Source: Parietaria judaica
Taxonomy: Eukaryota > Streptophyta > Magnoliopsida > Rosales > Urticaceae
Assembly (NCBI GenBank): GCA_954871525.1
Contig: OX940862.1
Location: 15,086,501 to 15,150,500, forward strand
Length of the DNA stretch: 64,000 nt
Reading direction: 5' to 3'
Part shown: positions 36,150 through 46,430 of the stretch, piece after piece
How the letters are laid out: each line of letters starts with the position of its first letter
Position numbering within the stretch: the first letter of the stretch is position 1
Translations under genes and position numbers: made by a program
The notes under the pieces: model-generated
What the model saw: only the letters and a program-made list of their open reading frames with translations
What the model was told of the DNA's origin: nothing
Databases searched by the model: none

Positions 36150-36500
36150 TCAATGGTGGCAGAGCTTCTCGAGGTAGTGAGGGTAGGCGGTGGAATTGCG
36201 CATGCTTTCGGGGAGACGCGGGCGGATGCAGCCGTCGAACTCGCCGAGCTTTAGCGCGCAGCAGGCGGGCCCCATGCCGCTCCAGAGCGTGCCCTTGGCG
36301 AACTGCGCAGCCACTTCATCTCTGCATGGCTTCACCTTGGTGTTGAAGTCTGTGGCCGCCGTGCACTTCTTCACGAAGTCGGGGTCGGTGACGGGCTTCC
36401 ACGGCCCGAACCGGCGCCATCCCCAGCCCCACGCCTGCGCCTCGTGGCTGACGAGCGCCAAGCACAGCACGGCCATCAAGAAAGCCTTGGAGGTATTCAT
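36150..36500 (-). CDS. Secreted Prolamin_like (ECA1-related) cysteine-rich protein
   Basis: 116 residues, intronless. Signal peptide about 1-23 (MNTSKAFLMAVLCLALVSHE), then WGWGWRRFGPWKPVTDPDF, KKCTAATDF, KVKPCRDEVA, GPACCALKLGEFDGCIRPRL and YLEKLCHH. The six mature cysteines match those of the gene at 31053 and the two proteins are very close, so this is a recent local duplication. The mature N-terminus is unusually rich in Trp and Arg. A minus-strand TATA (TATAAATAA) lies at 36585-36593, about 85 bp before the ATG. Function unknown; the superfamily includes egg-cell and pollen-tube secreted proteins. Confidence 0.87.
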   Translation of the reverse strand: MNTSKAFLMAVLCLALVSHEAQAWGWGWRRFGPWKPVTDPDFVKKCTAATDFNTKVKPCRDEVAAQFAKGTLWSGMGPACCALKLGEFDGCIRPRLPESMRNSTAYPHYLEKLCHH

Positions 36501-36584
36501 CGCTGTGATTCTTCGAAGCGTAAGACTCTAGGTTTTTTTTTTTTGGAATCTGAGAGTGTGTGTGCAGTGTGGAGTGTGGTGGAT

Positions 36585-36593
36585 TTATTTATA
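36585..36593 (-). promoter_or_regulatory. TATA box of the gene at 36150
   Basis: Reads TATAAATAA on the minus strand, ~85 bp upstream of the start codon. Confidence 0.6.
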
Positions 36594-37884
36594 GTATTCA
36601 GATCAAACCCTTTCAGTCGAACATTTAGCTAGATTATTGATTTATTTAAGGTTTAGTGCGGAAAAAAATGAACAAAAATATGTCGATTTGTTTTTATTTA
36701 TTGATATTTGGTGTGAAGATTTGTTTAATCGCTCCATTCTGTTATATGTATGTGAAATAGATTAAGGTATGTTTAGGTTTCTGATTTTTTTATTTATTTT
36801 TAATCCGATTGATTTGATTCAAAATTTAACTAGGTACCATTTATGGAGAAAATATAATGGGAAAATGTGTGTTGGTGTGTGTGTTTTTTTTTTACCGGAA
36901 TCGTTCCGTACTTTTCCCATCCAGTATTTTTTATTCTATTTTATAACAGTTATTTATTAAGATTTACTTAGGTTTAAGTAAAATAATTTTTTAAAACTGG
37001 GATTAGGAATCTGATATATCCGATTTTAAAAATTGCAACTGATAATTAGTTTAGTTTAGTTTTTTCTTTTTAAATTTTCTAATAAATAGTTGACTCGCTG
37101 TTGATTTTTTTATTTTTTTCATTTAACCTTCTACTTTTTAAAATTATTATCTAAGGTTGATTGAAATTTGAAACAAGCCTTGGTATATAACTAGCATGTA
37201 CATTATACATACATATGTATGTGGTATCCGAATCATGATTCGAAATCCGATTCCATAAAATTTGAGCCCGAGAAAGTATTTGTGTCGCACAAACAATAAT
37301 ACGACAGGATATTTATTTAGAGTCGTAAAGGAAGTATAATTTCACACGTAATCCCCCAACGTTTCGAAATGACCCGAATAACCCCAAAACTTTGACATTA
37401 AGCCTCTCCATCACCTCCTCCCTCAGCTCAGCTGCTCCGCGCCGCCACAGAGGAACCTCCCCTTCTCTCTCTCTCGGTAAGTATTCCATAGCTGATTCTT
37501 ACGAAGCTCTGCAACTACAAACCTAATATATTTTTCTGTTTTTGGTTCTTGCTTGGATCGTTTCTTGATTTTGAAATTAGTTTTGGGTTTTCGATAAGAT
37601 GATTGTTGGGTATTGATAAATTCTTGCGGGGAATTGGTTGTTTAAGTTTGCTTTGTTAAGTAGTTGTGGTGAATTGAGATTTTTAGCTGTTTGTGTTGCG
37701 GATTAGGGATTTGGGATTTTCGCCGTTCGCCTTCGCTCTTCAGGGCGGTAGGGACGTCAACTTTGAGGAAAGTTGACTAAGATGGTTGTCAAAAGTCAAC
37801 GTCGTTTCATCCATCCTAACTCGCTTGCTTGTAAAATATGCAGGTCCGATTTCATCTATTCCCTCTCTGTCTTGATCCATCGGT
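36594..37884 (+). promoter_or_regulatory. Intergenic, then TIM17 leader with a 5'-UTR intron
   Basis: 36600-37380 is AT-rich without features. 37390-37476 looks like a leader exon (pyrimidine-rich, ending ctctctctctcg). A donor (cg|gtaagt, 37477) and acceptor (atatgcag|gt, 37843) bound a ~367-bp 5'-UTR intron, with the ATG 42 nt into the next exon. Confidence 0.5.
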
Positions 37885-38577
37885 ATGGGAACTCCGGAGA
37901 CCTCGAGAGAGCCATGCCCGGATCGGATCCTCGATGACATCGGCGGCGCCTTCGGCATGGGCGCCGTGGGCGGCTCGGCGTTCCACTTCCTGAAGGGAGT
38001 CTACAACTCGCCGCAGGGCACGCGCCTCGCCGGCGGTTCCCAGGCCGTGCGGATGAACGCGCCGCGCGTGGGCGGCAGCTTCGCCGTGTGGGGCGGGCTC
38101 TTCTCGGCCTTCGACTGCACGATGGTGTACGTCCGGCAGAAGGAGGATCCCTGGAACTCCATCATCGCCGGCGCCGCCACGGGCGGCTTCCTCCAGATGC
38201 GGCAGGGCCCCGCTGCCTCCGCCCGCTCCGCTCTCTTCGGCGGCGTCCTGCTGGCCCTGATCGAAGGGGCTGGAATCATGCTGAACAAGGTGCTCAGCCA
38301 GCAGCAGCAGGTCCCCATCATGATCGAAGAGCCTCCGCCCAACGTGGGAGCCATCCCGGGGTTTCCATCGGGCCCGTTCTCGGGCCGATTGCCGCCTCAG
38401 CAGGCTCAGGAGGTGGCAGTGGCCTCGGCTCAAGCGAGCAGCTCTGAATCGGGGGGCTCGTGGTTGGGGGGATGGTTCGGGGGGAAGAAGGAGCCGGAGC
38501 CGGCCAGCAGCGGGAGCGAGACAAAGGTCTTGGAGAGCTTTGACGCACCACCAGTGCCAAACTTCGAGTACAAGTGA
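37885..38577 (+). CDS. TIM17: Mitochondrial inner membrane translocase subunit TIM17
   Basis: 230 residues, single coding exon. Tim17 forms the TIM23 presequence translocase with Tim23 and Tim50, moving precursors across the mitochondrial inner membrane. The N-terminus has [20 protein letters not shown], then [53 protein letters not shown] and [18 protein letters not shown], that is, four membrane-spanning segments with the family's glycine motifs. The C-terminal ~90 residues are a plant-type polar tail rich in Q, P, S and G, ending PNFEYK. The length is close to plant TIM17-2 proteins. It is separated from the next gene by only ~620 bp, on the same strand. Confidence 0.96.
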   Translation: MGTPETSREPCPDRILDDIGGAFGMGAVGGSAFHFLKGVYNSPQGTRLAGGSQAVRMNAPRVGGSFAVWGGLFSAFDCTMVYVRQKEDPWNSIIAGAATGGFLQMRQGPAASARSALFGGVLLALIEGAGIMLNKVLSQQQQVPIMIEEPPPNVGAIPGFPSGPFSGRLPPQQAQEVAVASAQASSSESGGSWLGGWFGGKKEPEPASSGSETKVLESFDAPPVPNFEYK

Positions 38578-39198
38578 TAGCTTGAGCTGGGTACGTAAGC
38601 TTTCGGAGGGAAGGGTTGTGGCAGGATCGGAATTAGGGTTTGGCAGAAATAATTATACAACCATAAATTTGGAGTGTGCGAATCTATATGCTGATTTTGT
38701 TGAATCAGTGTTGTTGCTTCTGTCTGCTTTCGAGTCTTGAATTGACTTCTTATATATGTGCATAATTTTGATACACATTTTTGTAGTATAGCTATCCTTA
38801 ATGAATGGAGTGCCTGTGGAAAATAGCATTTTTCGTAATACGATTATGAGAATCATGTGCTACTTAAAGTTTGTATCATTTTTTTACTTTTTTTTCTTAA
38901 CCAGATATAAAAACACTAATTAAAAAATTTAGTGAGAAAACCGTGCATTTTGGTCTATAATAGCCCGGAAAGCTACGATCGGGCTGAAAAAAACTCAAAC
39001 GGCCCAACATGAATTTCAGCCTTTATATGTGTCTTCCAAAGTGTCAATAAATACTTTCATTACAGGCGGGTCGGATCCAAAACCCGACCCGGTCCATTGA
39101 CACCCGTAGGTTTATTCCAGTCCAACGATGGCCGTGGTCACTGTGCAAAGTCACCATCCTCCATTTTCAGTGCATTCGCCGGCAAAACCCCACCATTC
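38578..39198. other. TIM17-GARS intergenic region and GARS promoter
   Basis: Contains ggcccaac (site II-like GGCCCA, ~39001) and AT-rich TATA-like strings (tttatatg ~39022). An out-of-frame ATG at 39128 in a strong context (acgATGG) opens a 103-codon ORF to 39439 that overlaps the GARS start. No other gene. Confidence 0.4.
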
Positions 39199-41268
39199 AT
39201 GGCTTGCGCCGCCTATTCCGCCGCCGCCACCGCCTTCACCGGCCACCACAGCCGACTCGCCTCGCTCGCCTTCACCCACTCTTCTCATCCTCATCCAAAC
39301 CTCCGCCTCTCTCCTCAAACGCTCAGAATCCGCCCAATCTCCCACTCCATCAGAACCTTCCCCAATTTCTCCGCAACAAAATCATCTCTCGCCATCTCCG
39401 AAGAAGAAGACGAAGCGGCGAAGGTGGTGGTCCTGGTGATCGGCGGCGGCGGGCGGGAGCACGCGCTCTGCCACGCGCTGAAGCGCTCCGCCTCCTGCGA
39501 GGCCGTACTCTGCGCGCCGGGGAACCCCGGCATTTCCGCCGCGGGCGACGCCGCGTGCGTCTCCGGTCTCGACATCGCGGACAGCTCCGCTGTCGTGGCC
39601 TTCTGCCGCGAACGGAACGTGGGGCTCGTCGTGGTAGGGCCCGAGGCTCCGCTCGTGGCGGGGCTCGTGAACGACCTCACCGCGGCGGCGATCCCGGCTT
39701 TCGGGCCGACGGCGGAGGCGGCTGCGTTGGAGGGGTCGAAGAATTTCATGAAGAGCCTCTGCGATAAGTATGGGATTCCCACTGCCAAGGTTTGATTTCG
39801 CTTCGCTTTATTTGCTGCTCAAAAATGATCGTAAAGTTTTGTGCTTTGGTGATGTTAGACAGTAGTGAACTCCTTCAAGCCGAGTAAAAGGCTCTGTTTG
39901 ATTCGTTTTTTCGGTTCATCGAAAACGGAAACCACGAGCTTCGAGTTCTTATTCGGTGCCTGCTTCTTTGTGATCGATGCAGTACCGAGCATTTACGGAC
40001 CCATCCGCGGCCAAGCAATACATACAAGAGCAAGGAGCGCCCATCGTCATCAAAGCCGACGGCTTGGCCGCCGGAAAAGGAGTTATTGTAGCTATGTCGT
40101 TAGACGAGGCTTACGACGCCGTTGATTCAATGCTCGTCGACGGAGACTTTGGCTCGGCGGGTTGCCGTGTCATTGTAGAGGAGTTTCTAGAAGGCGAAGA
40201 GGCGTCGTTCTTTGCCTTGGTGGACGGAGAAAATGCGATTGCGCTGGAATCTGCTCAGGACCATAAGCGGGTCGGGGACGGCGACACGGGGCCCAATACT
40301 GGCGGAATGGGGGCTTATTCCCCGGCACCGGTGCTAACCAAAGAGCTTGAAGACGTGGTTATGAAGTCTATAATCGCTCCCACAGTGAAAGGAATGGCGG
40401 CCGAGGGTTGCAAGTTTGTCGGGGTTCTGTACGCCGGTCTCATGATTGAGAAGCGGTCTGGCTTGCCGAAGCTGATCGAGTACAATGTCCGGTTTGGAGA
40501 TCCAGAATGTCAGGTATGCTTTCATGTCCACGTGTTCTTAGACCCTTATTATTATCATAGTAGTTAGATAATTACTTGTCTCTGTGTCGATTGCAATGCT
40601 TGGAACTTAGATTTTTATTTTTCTTCCGAAGTTCATCCGTATCAATGTTGTGTCGGTTTGACCGCGGATGCAGCATTGAGCATCGAAACGGTGTCAAACT
40701 AGGTTGAGCAGCCGAAACAGTTTCGGTATATAATTAATATGGAAAAATATTTTTTAGTAAAAAAAATATATGCTTTCCTTAATCATTTTCATGAGATACT
40801 AGTGGCGTAAATACCTATTTTTTTTATTTTATTTTTTTCGAATCATGACAGGTGCTGATGTTCCGACTAGAGTCCGATCTAGCACAAGTCCTCCTCGCCG
40901 CTTGCAGAGGAGACCTTAGCGGGGTTTCCCTGAGCTGGTCTCCCGGCTCTGCCATGGTAGTCGTCATGGCAAGCAACGGCTACCCGGGTACTTATCAGAA
41001 GGGAACTCTAATAAAAAACCTTGACAAAGCCGAGCAAGTTGCGCCGTCAGTGAAGGTATTTCACGCTGGGACTGGCCTAGACTCGGAGGGAAACTTTGTG
41101 GCCTCCGGAGGGCGAGTCCTTGGGGTCACCGCCCTCGGTAAGGACCTTGAGGAAGCGAGGGACCGAGCTTATCTAGCTGTTGAGCAAGTCAACTGGCCCG
41201 GAGGCTTCTATCGAGGGGATATCGGATGGAGAGCTCTTTCTCCGAAACTGGTTGAAACAAAAGGGTGA
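39199..41268 (+). CDS. PUR2: Phosphoribosylamine-glycine ligase (GAR synthetase), plastid-type
   Basis: Second step of de novo purine synthesis: ATP-dependent joining of glycine to phosphoribosylamine. Exons 39199-39789, 39983-40513 and 40852-41268 (GT-AG, phases 0), 512 residues. The N-terminal ~70 residues are Ser/His/Thr-rich with few acids, as in a plastid transit peptide. Then [45 protein letters not shown], then IPTAK joined to YRAFTDP (ATP-grasp region) across intron 1, [61 protein letters not shown] joined to [10 protein letters not shown] across intron 2, and a C-terminal domain with [20 protein letters not shown] and DIGWRAL. 39199 is the first ATG in frame; upstream in-frame codons lack ATG. 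All family blocks are present. Confidence 0.96.
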
Positions 41269-42262
41269 AGATCACCCTGCAATTTTGGTAGGTGACGAGA
41301 ATGGAACACCGATGATGAGTGCTTAGGTCGTTGAGTTCCAAAAAGGAATTGATTTACATTACAGAGGCGTTTAGCAAATAATTCTGAAGTAGTCGTTATT
41401 GTGTTGTAATCTATATAAAAGAAAATTAATTATGCTAATATGGAAAAGAAGGTACAAGTTTTTTGTAATGAGAAAAATATTGTTACTGATTATTCATCAA
41501 GGAAGAAGTAATGCCACGTGAAAAAGGGTTAAAAATGAGTCGAATGCTCTGTATTGTCCGCCTCTCAACCTCCGACGCCTCACTCTGACTCGCTCTTCTT
41601 CCCATTTCGGTGGAGAGAAGCCGTTGCTGCTTCTTTGTCGTCACGGATGCACTGAGTTCGTATACATCTTTTCTAGGATTTGTTTCCTTGATTTAGACAT
41701 GGGAAAAGCATATATGTTTCTCTGAAATTGAAATATTTACATACAAATATTACTGGAGAAACCTTTTTTCAAGATTGGAATGGCATGTAAAGAGGAATGC
41801 TATAAATAATGAGATTCACTCAACTCAATAGACACCAACAAACACATGAAGAACAATAATACTCTCTATATTTCATCTATGTATTCATTCTAATATATTG
41901 TGATTATGCTTCTCAGCAAAAGTCTCGCTTTATTTCACAACAGTCAACATTTCATAATACATTATTTTCAGCTCATGGCATGGGTACATAACTATAGCAT
42001 ACCCCCATTTATATACACATGATGATACATGACCATGCTATATACTACACTCACTAGCTCGATCATAAACAATATACAAGGCTAGAATTAGGATATAATT
42101 AGTTATAATAAGAGCAGAATTACAAAGTTCTATCAGTAAGTAGTTATATCTATATATATATATATCCTCGTCATGATCTCAGATGCATATAATAGCTATG
42201 CATTTATATTTTGTAGTTATATTATGATAATCATAGAATGGCAGCGAGTATAAACTTGAGCT
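41269..42262. other. Intergenic
   Basis: GARS 3' flank, then a GC-richer 41550-41690 patch (cgcctctcaacctccgacgc, gtggagagaagccgttgctg) resembling an orphan plant 5' leader without a following gene, then AT-rich DNA. Confidence 0.35.
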
Positions 42263-42535
42263 TTAGCCATTGCCGGTATCACCTCCATTTTCATCACCTC
42301 CATGGCTATTGAAGTCCTGCCTAGGGATGTAGTGGTGGTTATTCACACCACTTCCTTGGTACCCTACTTCGACTTTCTCACTGTCGTCGTCAACCGGCCG
42401 AGCGCTGAGGTGTCGGTGCTCGTGCATGTTCGTTTCGAGCTCCGGCAGCCACGAAGTCTTCACGTTTATCCCCGAGCACGAGCTCATCATCACCATCACC
42501 ACTAGGGCAACAACAACCAGAACCAAGCTCCTCAT
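42263..42535 (-). CDS. Small secreted peptide precursor, NHHxIPRxDF type
   Basis: 90 residues. The hydrophobic N-terminus (MRSLVLVVVALVVMVMMSSC) acts as a probable signal peptide. A variable middle contains HEHRHLSARPVDDDSEK, then NNHHYIPRQDFNSHGG and a Gly/Asp/Asn tail (GDENGGDTGNG). It shares with the gene at 27483 the NHHxIPRxDF block near the C-terminus, the acidic stretch, a minus-strand TATA (ATATAAATAA, 42721-42730) and a ~102-bp 5'-UTR intron (about 42563-42664) ending 27 nt before the ATG. These common features point to ancient duplication and a conserved functional peptide. The receptor and function are unknown. Confidence 0.8.
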   Translation of the reverse strand: MRSLVLVVVALVVMVMMSSCSGINVKTSWLPELETNMHEHRHLSARPVDDDSEKVEVGYQGSGVNNHHYIPRQDFNSHGGDENGGDTGNG

Positions 42536-42720
42536 CTTTGCCCTATATTATTATACGAAACCCTAGAAATTGAAAAGAGAGAACACGTGATAAGTTAATT
42601 GTAAAATATGATAATTAGTATTTTATTTTGGAAATAAGAAGAGATTATAAGAAGGTTTACTTACTGGATAATATTGATTGAGGCTTGATCTATATGAGAA
42701 AGAAGGAGAAGAATAGAGAG

Positions 42721-42730
42721 TTATTTATAT
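42721..42730 (-). promoter_or_regulatory. TATA box of the peptide gene at 42263
   Basis: Reads ATATAAATAA on the minus strand, upstream of the leader intron. Confidence 0.55.
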
Positions 42731-43577
42731 TGAGGCAAAGAGGTGGCTTAATTTAGGTTTTTGAGGGGTGAATGTGTGAGATTTTATTTGTTGATGGGGT
42801 CTCCACCAAATGAAGGAATAATTAGTGGCAGCCCCATTTCTTTAAAGTTTAATGCAAATCAAAGCATAATAATGGCAACTAATTATGAACGTTTAGACTT
42901 TTTGGCTGAAGTGTCTGGTTTAGTGCTTGAAAATAGGAAATATCCACCGAATATCAACAGTTTCGTAGGGTTGACAAAAGTCAACCAAGCTCAATCTAGC
43001 ACCTTGTCCCCTGTTGCACTTGCATTATAATTGTTGTAATAAAATATTATCATATATGTACACATAGAAATATACTAAAACCTGATGAACGTGTGCAAAA
43101 GTGGTGTTGCAATTCTGATTCAAACATGTACAAATTACTAATATGTTTAGTATCTTTGAGAGTCTACGTTGAATGAGGTTTTCCGAATCTTCCGCTGCCA
43201 TCTCAACATAAAGATTTTCAAGATCTCCGGGTACTCCGCACAATAAAAGAAAGATCGATTTATTCGGTGCAAATTATTGCTCAAAAATTTACTTTTCAGT
43301 TTTTATTTGCAATTTTGAGGAAGTTATTAGTGCATTTATCAGAAAATATTTACTTGTCAATCATGGAATATTTAACCTTCCTCTAAATCGAGCATTTCAT
43401 ATTGTATCCACAATATGCTCAAGGCGTTGTAGGGCTTTCTCGTCGTAGTCGTGGATTATCGATAGACTGTTATGAGATCGTACCTTTGAAGGAGTTACAT
43501 AACTTCATTTCAGAAGCAAGTTAAACTACCTGTCTAATCTAGTTAAATATAATTTTTTGGTTTAATACAAGTTGAAC
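42731..43577. other. Intergenic
   Basis: AT-rich. A minus-strand ORF at 43025-43243 has a coding-like start (GVPGDLENLYVEMAAEDSEN) but is not recognised and has no obvious splice partners; it may be an old gene fragment. Confidence 0.35.
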
Positions 43578-44343
43578 TAGGGGTGTAAACAAAACCTGAA
43601 AATGCAAGTTTAAAACTGCATCTGAACCCTAACCGTATTTTAAATAAAAAAAAACAGAACCGAATTAATCCGGGTTAAACCGGAACCGATTTACTAAAAA
43701 CCCGCATCCTGATTAAACCGGATCCGGGTCCCGAATTTAGAGAATAATAACCCCGGAACCCGGTTAGTAGGTTACTAAAACCCGCTTATTAAATATATAT
43801 ATATATAAATATTTAGAATTTTTTATTTTTACCCAAAAGTACCTTATTATTTCTCTAAGTGGATTAGTCATGTTTTAGTACAAATTGATGTCGTTTTATT
43901 TACCCCAAAATGATGTCGTTGAATGTTTTTGAGCTATGTATAGCAATCTGTAGCAATCCGGATGTTTTTTTGTGCTATATATAGCAATCCGGATGTGTAG
44001 CAAGATGATTAACTATGTTTAGCGATGTGGATGTTTAAGATATAGTATGATATATGAACTTTGATTATAATTATTTCAAGTTTTTTTAAAATATAAATTC
44101 AAGTTCAAATACGAGTTATTACACAAAATTTTATTTTAAAATTAAAATTGTATGAAATCCGGATCCGGGGTAAACCCGGATTTTCGTTACAAAAACCGGT
44201 TTTTAACCTGGAACCGGATTCATGGTTTTTTTATAAATTAAAAAAATCCGGATCCGGGTTTCAATATCAAGAAACCCTGATTCCGGATCCGGGTACCGGG
44301 TATGAAGAAAAAAAAACGGGTACCCGGCCCACTTTCACCCCTA
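43578..44343. mobile_element. hAT-type non-autonomous element (766 bp)
   Basis: Perfect 8-bp target duplication AGTTGAAC at 43570-43577 and 44344-44351. Terminal inverted repeats are TAGGGGTG and CACCCCTA. Sub-terminal arms are rich in GGATCCGGG / CCCGGATCC strings, like the inner block of the element at 17566. No coding. Confidence 0.85.
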
Positions 44344-44351
44344 AGTTGAAC

Positions 44352-46430
44352 TATCATTTCTTGGATAAATATAATTTTACGGATATATAGTCAAGCTAAG
44401 GAGGTCATTCGTATAAGTTTACGGATAATTATTAGTATGTTTAGTATTTAGTCATGTATATGCGTATATGTGTGTGTAATTTATCTATTCTCAAATAAGA
44501 GCGAGTTGTATGGAAAAGTTAGTGCCACAAGCGCATGTGATTTGTGAAGTGGCGTGATTTAGAATGAGACACATTGATTTGGCAATGCTTTTCTAAAGGA
44601 TAATTGATTACTAAATTAATGATTGCTATGTTTCTTAGGCATATTATTAATGGAGTCACGATTTATATCAACTTGCAACCCAAATGTGACACTTTTCATT
44701 CCAATCCCGTTACGTTTCCAATCGACGCCAATTGATTTAGTAAACCACAAATGAAATGACCAGTGTGACGTTTATTCACTCACATATATATAATTATATA
44801 CACTCATACAATAGTAGTAAGAATCCCCTCCATTAAATTGATGACTTCTCATAAACTAATGTGAGTCTATAACTTGTACGTTAACCGAAGTAATTTTAGG
44901 AGGTCGTCCATTCTAAAACTTAAGTAATCACGTTTAGTTTTAGAGTGCTTTTTTTTCTTCTTTTAACTGCCTAAAATAATTTAGATATTACTAACATATA
45001 TACTATAAGCCATTTTTCTTAAGTATTTTCAACCATACAGTCACGTATATCTATGATTTTAGACAATTGTGTATATGGCATTTGCATATTACTAGTGTTG
45101 AATGTAATCTCATGTCATAATTTAATTGTCATAATTTAATTGGTGAGGAAGGAAAATAAATTTTCACTAGTTAACCCTATAATATACCATCTAAGTTTCA
45201 TAGCGATTGTGTGTGGATGTATTTGTGTATTTATATAATCCGAGATAAAATATATACTAAGATCGAATCTTGCAAGCGCATCCCAATAATGCAAACTATA
45301 TTAATTAATTCCAGCAATGCAAAGCGGTGTAAACTGTAAAGTACAATCGTGCAAAGTTTGCGCGAAACGTTTTAATCTAACATTTCTGCAGACATGCACG
45401 AAAACATTAACTCGGCGCAGCGAGCTAGTGTGTACCTTGCAAGCTTAAAAACTGGAATGAAAATTCCAAAATTAATTCCCTAAATCTTTTCACCAGCCAA
45501 AACTTCAAACTTTAAAATTGAATTCAAAACCGTTTAAACAAATTTCAAATTATGCAACGCATTCATGAAGATCAAACACACGTTACAATGTACATAAAAC
45601 ACGCGTGCATGCACGCACACGCATATATATTAACTTAACGTATGAACATCAGACACATTATTATAAATATCCAATTTTTCCCCAAATTAAAGTTTTAGTC
45701 TTCTTTTTTTTTACCTAGAACTTCAAACACATAAAGACTTTACCAACATAAACAACAAACAAACAAAAACCATAAATAAATAAATAAATAAATAATTGAA
45801 AGAAAAAAAAAACATGAAGGAAGAGTTTACAAATTTTACTGAAAATTTCAATTTGAACTGAAAAGTGCCGTTTTGAAGGCCTAAAAAAAACCCATGGCGT
45901 CACAATAAATCTTGCTTGGAATTTCGTTTCCACCAAAAATTCATTCCTGTGAAAAAATAATATTGGAGGAAAATGAGAGAAAATCGAAAGGAAGAGAAAT
46001 GAGAGTTTTAAAGTACTGAAGAAAAAAGGAAAAAAAAAAAGTTCAAATGATGAAACGTAGAGTGGATATTTTAAACAAAAACACGGAAGATTAGACGACA
46101 ATCTTGCAAAACAACATGCAAAAAGCACGCCTCGCAGCGGCTACGTGGGGAATGCAAGACGGTTGCACTTCGGTTTTTGCTTTGGTGTTTTCTCTCTTTG
46201 AAGATTTATATTTTATAGCAATATCTTTGTGACTAAAAGTCTAAAACACGTCATTATAGAATCCCATTAAAAAAGAGTCAAAGACTATGCTAATAAATTG
46301 ATAATAACTGAATTGTTTCAATGATATCAAATTATTGTCATCCAGTTTTGGTATAACAATTTAACGGTTTCAAATTAAATATATGGCCGTACTGTATGCA
46401 TATGTAAATTGAACAGCTTTCACAAGACAT
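44352..46430. other. Gene-free AT-rich stretch
   Basis: No supported gene. Contains a short tandem repeat gtcataatttaatt (about 45112-45140). Nothing else recognisable. Confidence 0.45.

Noticed and set aside
38001..38560. Antisense ORFs of 80-190 codons across TIM17.
   Set aside because: They mirror a GC-rich exon; the sense strand encodes a complete, conserved protein.
39097..39198. Extending GAR synthetase upstream of 39199.
   Set aside because: The open frame continues upstream but contains no ATG; 39199 gives a plausible transit peptide.
43025..43243. Minus-strand ORF beginning MCGVPGDLENLYVEMAAEDS as a gene.
   Set aside because: The start looks coding-like, but the second half is AT-rich low-complexity translation, and no homologous family or adjoining exons were recognised.
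45715..46128. 137-codon minus-strand ORF rich in Phe and Leu.
   Set aside because: Composition follows poly-A/T tracts; no domain, no good leader, no paralogue.
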